Positions 56,547-64,000 of a stretch of 64,000 nt of DNA are shown piece by piece (position 1 is the stretch's first letter; each line of letters starts with the position of its first letter). This DNA comes from Streptococcus sp. X13SY08 (GTDB lineage: Bacteria > Bacillota > Bacilli > Lactobacillales > Streptococcaceae). The translations under genes were made by a program, and so were the position numbers. Location of the stretch: the NCBI RefSeq assembly GCF_001182825.2, contig NZ_LFYO02000002.1, forward strand, positions 806,001-870,000. Reading direction: 5' to 3'. The notes under the pieces are model-generated. The model did not search any database. It was not told where the DNA came from and saw nothing but the letters and a program-made list of their open reading frames with translations.

Positions 56547-57155
56547 CTATTTTTTTCTATAAATGTCGAAAATAATCTGGTCATTGTAAAGGTCAATCGT
56601 ATTGGCTTTTACATATATTTTTAGACTATTTTTGATTTCATTTAATTGCACATGTACAGTAGCTTTTTCTTCATCCAGAGTAACAAAATAGGGGAACTTA
56701 TAATGTTTTTTGAGATAATTAAAAACTTCTTTACGAGGTAAGGAAAGAGTACCGACTGAAATTTCAGAAACACGCAAAAGAACACTTCCATCTTCTAACT
56801 TACTGGGTTGAAAATAGATATATAAGGGAATCCGAGCCCCTAAAAGTTCATAGATCCCTTCAAACAGCATAAACTGGTTCGTTGCGTACAGTTTGTAAGA
56901 AAATTGATCCGTCTGATAGGACTCCAAGTAGGTTACAATAGTATCATTTAACTGGCTACGAGTCGTAGAAAAAGTCCCTATTTTTGTATCTGCCTCCGTC
57001 TCAACACGTGCAATTCGACTAGTGTCTTCCCTAGGTGTTTGAATGCGGTCAAATAGGACAATGCCGAGCGCCATAATACTGGACAGTAAAAGTAAAAATG
57101 CCCATTTCCAACCATTTTTGGGTCTATTTATTTGTCCACTCTTGTTTTGTTTCAC
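56547..57155 (-). CDS. ypmS: YpmS family membrane-anchored protein (DUF2140)
   Basis: The 202-residue protein has one N-terminal membrane helix (about residues 18-36, WAFLLLLSSIMALGIVLFD) and an extracellular domain of YpmS type. Its genes commonly follow ypmR, as here. Function is not established. The GTG at 57155 is the start, with GGAGAAAATTC upstream; it overlaps the ypmR end by about 30 bases. Confidence 0.8.
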   Translation of the reverse strand: MKQNKSGQINRPKNGWKWAFLLLLSSIMALGIVLFDRIQTPREDTSRIARVETEADTKIGTFSTTRSQLNDTIVTYLESYQTDQFSYKLYATNQFMLFEGIYELLGARIPLYIYFQPSKLEDGSVLLRVSEISVGTLSLPRKEVFNYLKKHYKFPYFVTLDEEKATVHVQLNEIKNSLKIYVKANTIDLYNDQIIFDIYRKK

Positions 57156-57905
57156 GAATTTTCTCCATTATTGCTTCTTTCATGATTTCATAGCCGGTAT
57201 TATTGGGATGAAAATGATCCTCTTCATAGAGAAGATTATTGAGTACCCGCCCGCCTGACTCTCCAGCTTCTGTGATAGCTTCCTGACCGTTTAAACCGCG
57301 ATAGAGTAAGTCATTGATAGGTACAAAATAAACCCTGTCTTTGCCTTTAATTGTCTCTTCCGTCGTCTGATTCCAATTAAGATATAAATCGATAAATCAG
57401 GGTTGTCCTTCCGAGCTAGATTAATAATTCTTTCCAGACGATGGCTGTAGTCTTTTTGCGGTTGGTCAAAAGTAGCTACTTCTAAATCTAGAATATTGTC
57501 CAAAATAACCTTACGCAGGTCATTGCCTCCAACAGTTAGGGTCATCAACTGAGCATCTTTGAGACTGGTCCCAATTTCTGGATCTTCTTTCATGCGTTTG
57601 AGAATTTGCTTGCTGGTATTCCCAGAAACACCATAATTATTGGTCGTCATAAGGTAACCATATTCATTTGTCAAGCTTTGAGATAGCAAGGGAACAAAGC
57701 CACCTTGTCCTGTCACATCCCCCACACCTTGAGTAAGGGAGTCTCCCAAGGCTACATAATGAACTTGACTAGGCTTAGCCACTTCATAATCCTTCTTGGT
57801 GAGGACTGGCTCAGCTATTGGCACCAAAAGCTGAAAAAAGAAAATAAAAGCCAAAAGGCTGGCAAAAAAGATGACCAGCACCTGTAATAATGTTCGATTA
57901 TTCAT
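57124..57905 (-). pseudogene. ypmR: GDSL/SGNH-type lipase YpmR, internal deletion
   Basis: The first part starts at ATG 57905 (overlapping the degV stop by eight bases), has an N-terminal membrane anchor and the SGNH blocks YVALGDSLTQGVGD (Ser) and LTVGGNDLRK (Gly, Asn). Near 57382, after NPDLSIY, the frame changes. The remainder resumes at NWNQTTEETIKGKDRVYFVP and carries EEDHFHPNNTGYEIM (catalytic Asp-His). About 20 residues between are missing. Family members are extracellular esterases of unknown substrate. Confidence 0.85.
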
Positions 57906-58731
57906 AGCGTACTAAAATCGCCCAAGCATCTTCACCCGTGTGAGTCTGGATAATAGAGCCGGTCTCTAAAATTGAAATAGGTTGTGGCACGTATGCTTGC
58001 AACTTGTCTTTAATTTCCTGAGCAAAGGCAGGAGTCCCTGCGTAAGAAATTCCTAATTCAGCAACTTTCTTATCGGACAGATCGTCGATAAATTCGTCCA
58101 ACCATTTTTTGAACGTTTTCGCTCCACGTCCTTTGACAATCGGATTGAGCTGGTGGTCTTTCATTTGCATAATGACACGTATATTGAGAAGGGAACTCAG
58201 GAGCCCCGTCACGCGACCGATACGACCACCTTTAACTAGGTTTTCAAGAGTAGAAACACCGATATAAAGCTCTGTCTTGTCTTTCACTCGTTCTATAGCC
58301 GTAAGAATCTCTTCTTTTGTAGCGCCAGCTTTTGCCATACGAGCCGCCTCAACCACTTGAAACTTAGCTGCTTGGTCTGTAAAGCTTGAGTCAATTACCG
58401 TCACATCTGCACCAGACAAGGTCGCCCCCTGCCGGGCAGCTTCTACAGTACCAGATAGGGCATGTGACAAGTGAATAGAAATGATTTGGCTACCATCGCT
58501 AGCAAGATCAGAGAACATTTCTGCAAACAAACCAACTGGTGGCTGACTTGTTTTTGGAAGTGCCTTGCTAGTGCGCATGAGCTGCAAAAATTGACCTTCT
58601 TCCAAATCATTATCTGAATAGACAACTCCGTCCACCATGACAGAGAGTGGAATAACTGTAATCCCCAATTCTGCTACCAATTCTGGTTCAATAGTGGTAC
58701 TTGAGTCCGTTACGATTTTAATAGTCGTCAT
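57898..58731 (-). CDS. DegV family fatty-acid-binding protein
   Basis: The 277-residue protein opens [15 protein letters not shown] and shows [15 protein letters not shown] and the C-terminal ISYAGTPAF. DegV/FakB proteins bind a fatty acid and present it to the FakA kinase. Which fatty acid is not evident. ATG at 58731. It precedes ypmR and ypmS in one unit. Confidence 0.9.
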   Translation of the reverse strand: MTTIKIVTDSSTTIEPELVAELGITVIPLSVMVDGVVYSDNDLEEGQFLQLMRTSKALPKTSQPPVGLFAEMFSDLASDGSQIISIHLSHALSGTVEAARQGATLSGADVTVIDSSFTDQAAKFQVVEAARMAKAGATKEEILTAIERVKDKTELYIGVSTLENLVKGGRIGRVTGLLSSLLNIRVIMQMKDHQLNPIVKGRGAKTFKKWLDEFIDDLSDKKVAELGISYAGTPAFAQEIKDKLQAYVPQPISILETGSIIQTHTGEDAWAILVRYE

Positions 58732-58826
58732 ATCTCTTCCTACTTTTTCTTTCTAGTCTGATCTTCTCCATTATATCAAAGAATTGAAAAAATGGAAATG
58801 GTTGGGGTAAGCATTTATCAATTTAG

Positions 58827-59419
58827 CTAGCGCTTTCCTTCCCATTCTGCATAGAATTGTTCTAGGTAGTTTTCAAGAAAGACATGCCGCTCCGCTGCTA
58901 GTTTTTTAGCCGTCTCAGTGTTCATCAACTCTTTTGCGTCATATTTTCTCGCACAGTCAAGTTGGGATCATGAATCAGACGTCCCTTATTACCTGAAAAC
59001 GCCATGGTCCTAGCTATGCCGATAGCCCCGATGGCATCCAAACGGTCTGCATCCTGCACAACCTGACCTTCTAAGGTTAACTGAACATCTAGCTGTGTCC
59101 CGCCTTTGTAGGACATGTGTTTGATAATGTGAAGAACAGTTTCTTGCACAGAGTGCTCTACTTCTTGCTCATCGAGCCATGCTTGTACCTGAGCTAACCC
59201 CGCTTCTTCTGTTCCTGCAATTTTCTCATCGGCTATATCATGCAAGAGCGCAGTTAATTGACAAACGAAAGAGTCCGCTCCTTCTTCTGTTGCTATTCTC
59301 TTAGCTAAATTGCGCACACGCCCAATATGCCACCAATCATGTCCGCTAGCTTCACCGGTTAATTTCTCTTGGACAAATTGCTCAGTTTGATGCAAAATCT
59401 GCTCTTCTTTTTCTGTCAC
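58827..59419 (-). pseudogene. HD-domain phosphohydrolase (YedJ-like), internal deletion
   Basis: GTG at 59419 (AAAGGA upstream) starts VTEKEEQILHQTEQFVQEKL. H-D-W-W-H-I and LLHDIADEK carry the HD residues, and VVQDADRLDAIGAIGIARTM is the family hallmark. After NLTVRENMTQK near 58940 about 20 residues are missing and the frame changes. The C-terminal LMNTETAKKLAAERHVFLENYL follows in the new frame to 58827. Related proteins hydrolyse nucleotides or phosphosugars. The active-site part is complete, so a truncated protein could fold. Confidence 0.82.
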
Positions 59420-59479
59420 GATGATTCCTTTCTCAGCAAAGTGATGATCAATGAGTTGAAGCCAAAAAGAGTTCCACAC

Positions 59480-59644
59480 TCATTTTTTAAGATTTTATTG
59501 AAAGTACCTAGCATTAACAAATCATGTTCCCAACTTTGAACAAAAGTTTTAAGAAAAACTCATTTCATTCCCAAACGAAATGGTTCACCAGACTTGCTAC
59601 AGTTCATGAAAAACATCTCTACTCGAGACTTTTTTGTCTCACTC
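59480..59644. other. Intergenic region between recN and the HD gene
   Basis: It contains CATTTC-ATTCCCAAAC-GAAATG (about 59559-59580) and GAGAC-TTTTTT-GTCTC (about 59625-59640). The second is directly past the recN stop but lacks a good U run on the minus strand. Nothing coding. Confidence 0.4.
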
Positions 59645-61175
59645 TTATTTTGCCAATAATTCTCTAGCCTGAGTACGAGCTGCCTCTGACACCTGATCCC
59701 CAGCCAGCATTTTTGCAATTTCTTCTACACGTTCATCCATTGCCAGCAATCGGACACGAGACACGGTGCTCGCTTCATCAGACACTTTTTCTATGAAAAA
59801 TTGATGATCGGCGATGGCGATAACCTGAGGTAAATGCGAAATAGCAAGCACTTGACCATGTTGTCCGATTTTATATATTTTTTGGGCAATGGCTTGCGCA
59901 ACACGGCCAGAAACACCTGTATCAACTTCATCAAAAACGATAGACGTTTTATCTTCACGACGCGAAAAGGCAGATTTGATGGCCAGCATAAGGCGAGACA
60001 AAACTCAATCTGTTCGTTTCCCTGACGGCTAAATTTTGCCTTTGAAAATTGTACCTGAAAACGTGCTTTCTCCATGTACAAATCTTGTAATTCCTGGCGA
60101 ATCTCTTCCTCCAGTACAGTTGCTAAACGATGGCGTTCTTGACTCAGTTTTCCAGCTAATTCTACCAAGGCATACTCGGCTGATTTAAGTTGGCTTTCCA
60201 AATCCTGTTCCGATAAATCTGCGCCCGTCAGATGATTGTATTCGTCTGTGATTTTGGAGAAATAATGGAGGACATCATCCACGGTACCACCGTATTTTCG
60301 CGTAATTGAATGAATCAAATCCAAACGTGATTCCACCTGCAAGAGACGATTGCCATCAAAGTCCATATCATCCAAGAGATCACCCAAACGCTTGGTCACA
60401 TCTTCTAAAACGTAATAAGAATCGCTCAGGCTACTAGCTATTTCCTTATACTCAACATCGTATTCTTCCAAACTTTCCATGTCATGGTCAGTGTATCTGC
60501 AATTTGCTTGTGGTTGAGCAATTTTTCTCGCTCTTTCATCAAGTTCAGGTCTTCCTGACTTTGGAGCGCAGCCGCTTCTATCTCTGCCATTTGAAACTCC
60601 AGCATTTCAATCCGCGCTTTGTGCTCTTGCTCATTTTTTTGCTTGTCCAAGACCAGTTTGCGAATGGTCCGATAGGTCTCAAAAGCAGCTTGGTAGTCTG
60701 ATTTTAAATTCCAAAAATCTTCCTGACCGAAGGAATCCAGCAGTCCAATATGATGCTGACCTTTCATCAGTTCTTCCTGATCATGCTGACCGTGGATATC
60801 GACCAAATGCTGACCAACTTCTTTTAAGACAGACAAATTAACCAACTGGCCATTAATCCGACTGATAGATCGACCATTTGCCAATACTTCGCGACGGATA
60901 ATCAATTCTTCTGTCGCTTCAATGCCTTGCTCTTCTAGATAATCAAAAAGTGCTCTGTCCTTCTCCACTAAAAAGAGCCCTTCCATCTCCGCCTTTGGCT
61001 TGCCATGACGAATGACATCCGTTGTCGCACGCGCACCCAAGAGCAGATTCATAGCATCAATAATAATGGATTTTCCTGCACCTGTTTCCCCGGTTAAAAC
61101 GGTCATCCCCTTGTCAAAAGCCAGACGAACTTCCTCGATAATAGCGAAATTTTTAATCGAAATTTCCAGTAACAT
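59645..61175 (-). pseudogene. recN: DNA repair protein RecN, two internal deletions
   Basis: RecN is an SMC-like ATPase for double-strand break repair. The head N-terminus is complete (MLLEISIKNFAIIEEVRLAF, Walker A GETGAGKSIIIDA, ATG 61175). Near 60485, after NHKQIADTLT, about 25 residues are lost with a frame change. The coiled-coil part resumes at MESLEEYDVEYKEIASSLSDSYYVLEDV. Near 60002, after GNEQIEF, about 20 residues are missing, including the ABC signature (S-G-G-E) normally before LSRLMLAIKSAFS. That phrase follows in a third frame with Walker B SIVFDEVDTG. Without the signature motif the ATPase could not work even if the frame were restored. Confidence 0.9.
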
Positions 61176-61178
61176 AGC

Positions 61179-61604
61179 CTACCAAACTTTCAAGTTTTCT
61201 TCCAATTCTGGCAAAAATTCTTCATCTTTGACAATCATCAAGAGACTATCATCATCTGCGATAATACTGAAGAGCTGGTCTGCAAAACGATCGATAATAT
61301 GGCGTTTCACCACCGTAGAGCTTCCCGGCACCAACTTCACATTCAGCATATTGCCCATTTTTTCTACTTCTAAAATGTTACTCATTTGATGTTTCAAAGC
61401 TGAAGATTTTGGCAAACCATAAATGTAGCCACTATCCTTTGAAGGTACCTTAACAATCCCCAGTTCCTTGATATCTCGTGACACCGTAGCTTGAGTTGCC
61501 ACAATGTCCATTCCCCTCAAGCGCTCAACAATTTCTTCCTGCGTATCAATTGGATAGAGCAGCACCATGTCCCTAATGACTTGTAAACGTTCACTCTTTC
61601 TCAT
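61179..61604 (-). CDS. argR: Arginine repressor family regulator
   Basis: The 141-residue protein has the ArgR winged helix (MRKSERLQVIRDMVLLYPIDTQEEIVERLRG...TQATVSRDIKELGIVKVP) and a C-terminal arginine-binding domain (VPGSSTVVKRHIIDRFADQLFSIIADDDSLLMIV). Streptococci encode several paralogues (ArgR, AhrC, ArcR); this genomic position suggests AhrC/ArgR. ATG at 61604 overlaps tlyA by 14 bases, with GGAG further upstream. Confidence 0.9.
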   Translation of the reverse strand: MRKSERLQVIRDMVLLYPIDTQEEIVERLRGMDIVATQATVSRDIKELGIVKVPSKDSGYIYGLPKSSALKHQMSNILEVEKMGNMLNVKLVPGSSTVVKRHIIDRFADQLFSIIADDDSLLMIVKDEEFLPELEENLKVW

Positions 61605-62354
61605 CTTTTTTAAACTCCTCATGTGCTTTTTCTACGATTGGTTCAATAGCAGAGCTGACAAAATTTTCAGCTACAGCAGATTTTTCCAAATGAGCCAAAA
61701 ATTCGATATTGCCATGACCACCCTGAATCGGTGAAAAATCTAAGCCTCTAACTGTAAATCCATAATCCACCGCAAAATCTGTTACTTTTTTAAGAACAGC
61801 TATGTGCACTGCCTTGTCTCGTACAATACCATTTTTGCCAATGGCTTCGCGCCCCGCTTCAAATTGAGGTTTGATCAGCGCTACAACCTGACCGCCCTGG
61901 CAAACTCTGGCAAGCCTTCTGTGAAATCAGAGGCTTTGGCATAACGAAAATTGTACTGTTCCATGGAACGTACACGCTCGTCCTGACGCAATTTCCAAAC
62001 TAGTTGATTGGTACCGACATCCACTGCATAGACCAACTTGGCGCCACTTTGCAGCATTACATCTGTGAATCCCCCCGTTGAAGCCCCGATATCAATGGTC
62101 GTTTTCTCTTCCGTTGAAATATCAAAAACCTGCAGAGCTTTTTCTAATTTGAGTCCACCACGGCTAACATATTTGAGCTTTTCTCCCTTGAGTTTCAGTT
62201 CAGTTGATTCATCAATTTTTTCACCTGGCTTGTCATAACGCTCACCGTTGAGCACGCTAACCACTAGCCCAGCCATGACGCCACGCTTAGCCTGTTCACG
62301 CGTCTCAAACAACCCTTGCTTAAAAGCCAGTACATCCACTCTTTACTTAGGCAT
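61591..62354 (-). pseudogene. tlyA: TlyA-type rRNA methyltransferase, nonsense codon plus internal deletion
   Basis: Two lesions. The natural start ATG at 62354 (overlapping the ispA stop) reads M-P-K then TAA, where other members have Glu (M-x-K-E-R-V-D-V-L). A GTG at 62339 could reinitiate. S4 and methylase motifs follow (SRGGLKLEKAL, IDIGASTGGFTDVML). Near 61900, after GLPEFA, about 20 residues are missing and the frame changes. Sequence resumes at GGQVVALIKPQFEAGREAIGKNG and runs to DFSPIQGGHGNIEFLAHLEKS. TlyA makes 2'-O-methyl cytidines in rRNA, linked to capreomycin sensitivity and hemolysin effects. Confidence 0.88.
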
Positions 62355-63216
62355 GAAGTCTCAACCTTTCTATCATTTGGAGAATTTGATTCGCATCAAA
62401 CCCTTCTTGTTCTTCTAATTTTTGGAAAATAGCTATCGCTTGATCCAAGTCTTGGTTGAGGACGTGATAAGATTGGTCCGAACCAAACAAACTTGGATAG
62501 GTTGATTTCTCAGCTACCAAGTCTTTTTGAGGCGTCTTGCCGATTTCTTCAAAGGTGGCCGTCACATCCAAAATATCGTCGCGCACCTGAAAAGCATGAC
62601 CAATCAAACTACCAGCTTGAACTAATTGACCACAGATCTTCTCGTCCTTCTCCGCGATAATTCCCGCTGCCAAAAACGGAAAGGTCAAGAGCGCCCCTGT
62701 TTTCCCAGCATGGATGGCTTGCAATTCTTCTAAACTCAAGCGTCTACCTTCACCAGCCATATCAAGTTTTTGTCCACCGACCATTCCGAAAGTCCCAGAA
62801 AAACGCGATAAGGCTTGAACCAACCGCACCTGTATCCTTGCAGGCAAATCAGCCTCTGCTATTAAGCCATAGGCATCCAAAAAGAGCGAATCACCTGCTA
62901 AAATAGCAGTCGCTTCATCAAATTTTTTGTGATTGGTCAAACGTCCTCGGCGATAGTCATCATCATCCATGGCAGGAAGGTCATCGTGTATCAGGCTACC
63001 TGTATGAATCATCTCCACCGCAGCTGCCACATCAAAGTGAGCTTCTTTCAATTCCAGACCAAATCCTTCCAGTACTTGCAGGAGCATGAGTGGACGAATC
63101 CGCTTGCCACCACTATCGACTGAATACAAAATAGCCTCAATCAAGTCACTTGAAATAGCGTCCTGACTAGCATAATAGCGCCGAATGGCCGTATCAATTC
63201 CAGCTAACTTTTCCAT
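62347..63216 (-). CDS. ispA: Farnesyl (geranylgeranyl) diphosphate synthase
   Basis: The 289-residue prenyltransferase contains both aspartate-rich motifs: DDLPAMDDDDYRRG and FQVRDDILDVT. KGGKRIRP-like GGKRIRPLMLL and GGQKLDM flank them. It makes C15 prenyl diphosphate for undecaprenyl carriers. ATG at 63216 overlaps the xseB stop (TAATG). Length is standard. Confidence 0.95.
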   Translation of the reverse strand: MEKLAGIDTAIRRYYASQDAISSDLIEAILYSVDSGGKRIRPLMLLQVLEGFGLELKEAHFDVAAAVEMIHTGSLIHDDLPAMDDDDYRRGRLTNHKKFDEATAILAGDSLFLDAYGLIAEADLPARIQVRLVQALSRFSGTFGMVGGQKLDMAGEGRRLSLEELQAIHAGKTGALLTFPFLAAGIIAEKDEKICGQLVQAGSLIGHAFQVRDDILDVTATFEEIGKTPQKDLVAEKSTYPSLFGSDQSYHVLNQDLDQAIAIFQKLEEQEGFDANQILQMIERLRLHA

Positions 63217-63434
63217 TAGACTTCCATTTCTGTCTCAGTACCATCTGCTTGCATGACTTTGACCAGTGTTTTTTCAGCCTCTGTCAAGGTTTTTTGCAAA
63301 TCTTTTGATAAGATCACGCCTTTTTGAAATTCAGCAAGCGCCTCTTCCAAAGGAACATCACCTTGCTCCAATTTGGTTACAATTTCTTCCAGTACTAGCA
63401 AATTTTCTTCAAATGTTTTCTTTTCTTTGGACAT
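63216..63434 (-). CDS. xseB: Exonuclease VII small subunit
   Basis: This 72-residue helical protein ([39 protein letters not shown]) is the normal XseB size and sequence. It complexes with XseA. ATG at 63434 with GAGGTAAAAA upstream; it overlaps the xseA end by 26 bases. Confidence 0.96.
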   Translation of the reverse strand: MSKEKKTFEENLLVLEEIVTKLEQGDVPLEEALAEFQKGVILSKDLQKTLTEAEKTLVKVMQADGTETEMEV

Positions 63435-64000
63435 TTTTTACCTCTGTTTCCACCTGACCATCCTGCATGCGGATGATCAGTGGTATTTCTTGATCTATTT
63501 TTTCTACGCTGTCGATGATTTGCCCTTCTTGTTCCACCATAGCATAGCCGCGTGCCACAATACGCGTAGTATCTAGCATAATCAGGGCTTCCATCAACTT
63601 TTCGGCACGTGCCAACTTATTGTCATAGATATTGGCCATGTTGCTTCTAAGCAATCGCTCTTGCTGGCTGACCTTCTCGCTTATCCGTGCCACTTTTTGT
63701 TCCAAATCAAGAGCCAATAAGCGGTGCTGTAAGAGAGCTTTTTTTTGGACTTTCTCCCGATGGTGGTAGACCATTCGGTCTGCCAACCCACTAGATAAGC
63801 GATCCAATTTTTGCAAATAACCATCATACAAGCGTTCTGGTTGACGAAAAATGACCGATTGACGAATGCGTTTCAATTGGCTATCCAGATATTGGATACG
63901 ATTGGTCAAGGCCTTATGCGCTCGTTTTTCCTGTTGATGAAGGTGCTGCAAGACATCAATTTTTGTCACAGGTGTTGCAAGCTCAGCTGCTGCTGTCGGA
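63409..64000 (-). CDS. xseA: Exonuclease VII large subunit, C-terminal part
   Basis: The frame is open to the window edge (upstream [20 protein letters not shown]), so the gene continues beyond base 64000. About 197 residues are seen. The basic coiled-coil C-terminal region is visible ([21 protein letters not shown] and [16 protein letters not shown]). The [11 protein letters not shown] phrase is typical of XseA. Exonuclease VII degrades single-stranded DNA. First of the xseA-xseB-ispA-tlyA-argR-recN series. Confidence 0.92.
   Translation of the reverse strand, partial: PTAAAELATPVTKIDVLQHLHQQEKRAHKALTNRIQYLDSQLKRIRQSVIFRQPERLYDGYLQKLDRLSSGLADRMVYHHREKVQKKALLQHRLLALDLEQKVARISEKVSQQERLLRSNMANIYDNKLARAEKLMEALIMLDTTRIVARGYAMVEQEGQIIDSVEKIDQEIPLIIRMQDGQVETEVKNVQRKENI

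Noticed and set aside
11781..62354. Intron or intein removal, or ribosomal hopping, as the cause of the split genes
   Set aside because: The split genes have less sequence than homologues, not extra; introns, inteins and bypass elements would add sequence.
1..64000. CRISPR array, tRNA, rRNA, prophage or complete insertion sequence
   Set aside because: I saw no regularly spaced repeats, no tRNA T-loop motif with cloverleaf context, and no transposase or phage structural genes.

Overview
This is 64 kb of a low-GC Firmicute chromosome, almost certainly a Streptococcus and most like S. suis. I base that on recognisable streptococcal neighbourhoods: frr-pyrH, gnd-ritR, the xseA-xseB-ispA-tlyA-argR-recN-degV-hup run, mraY-pbp2X-ftsL-rsmH, the xerD-like-scpA-scpB cluster, and spxB/dpr. 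The species call is from memory of gene order and protein sequence, not from a search. Most genes are on the minus strand. The plus-strand exceptions are a glycosyltransferase, the ptp-MORN-oatA group, acyP-yidC and ktrB-ktrA. I see no rRNA, tRNA, CRISPR array, prophage or intact insertion sequence.

Layout. 1-7 kb: start of an oleate hydratase gene, a decayed MFS transporter, a decayed Nudix gene, yozE, cvfB, frr, pyrH and the lipid II flippase gene murJ. 7-17 kb: envelope and oxidative-stress genes (GT14 glycosyltransferase, pgdA, gloA, dpr, ptp, MORN protein, broken oatA, broken spxB, PAP2 phosphatase) and ribU under an FMN riboswitch. 17-24 kb: a candidate small RNA ahead of trmL, then yidD, rluB, broken scpB and scpA, xerD-like, cbpB, yfcE, rdgB, murI. 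24-34 kb: Bax1-like protein, HD protein, broken trmH-like gene, acyP, yidC, broken secreted protease, broken greA, frameshifted mltG, broken GNAT gene, murC. 34-49 kb: broken SNF2 helicase gene, der, broken dnaI, dnaB, nrdR, AI-2E family transporter, ritR, gnd, yceD, trxB, broken DEAD-box helicase gene. 48-64 kb: mraY (shortened), pbp2X, ftsL, rsmH, ktrB-ktrA, hup, ypmS, broken ypmR, degV, broken HD hydrolase gene, broken recN, argR, broken tlyA, ispA, xseB, xseA.

The outstanding property of the window is the number of damaged genes, about twenty out of sixty-five. Most share one lesion: an internal stretch that I estimate at 20-30 codons is missing, and the two flanking halves are in different frames. 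This affects genes normally considered essential or highly conserved (dnaI, scpA, scpB, greA, recN, and probably mraY). Others carry a homopolymer frameshift (spxB, mltG, a secreted protease) or an early nonsense codon (tlyA, a GNAT gene). Either this is a lineage in advanced decay or the assembly has collapsed many short segments. Raw reads would separate the two, and until then the functional meaning of each lesion should be held lightly.

Working themes. Peptidoglycan synthesis and modification (murJ, murC, murI, mraY, pbp2X, ftsL, mltG, pgdA, oatA) and H2O2/iron handling (spxB as peroxide source, dpr behind a PerR-like palindrome, ritR as an orphan redox-type regulator, trxB, nrdR) are both well represented. 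Three ~180-bp composite repeats, three copies of a shorter intergenic repeat and a 360-bp insertion between rsmH and ftsL are the main unexplained non-coding structures.
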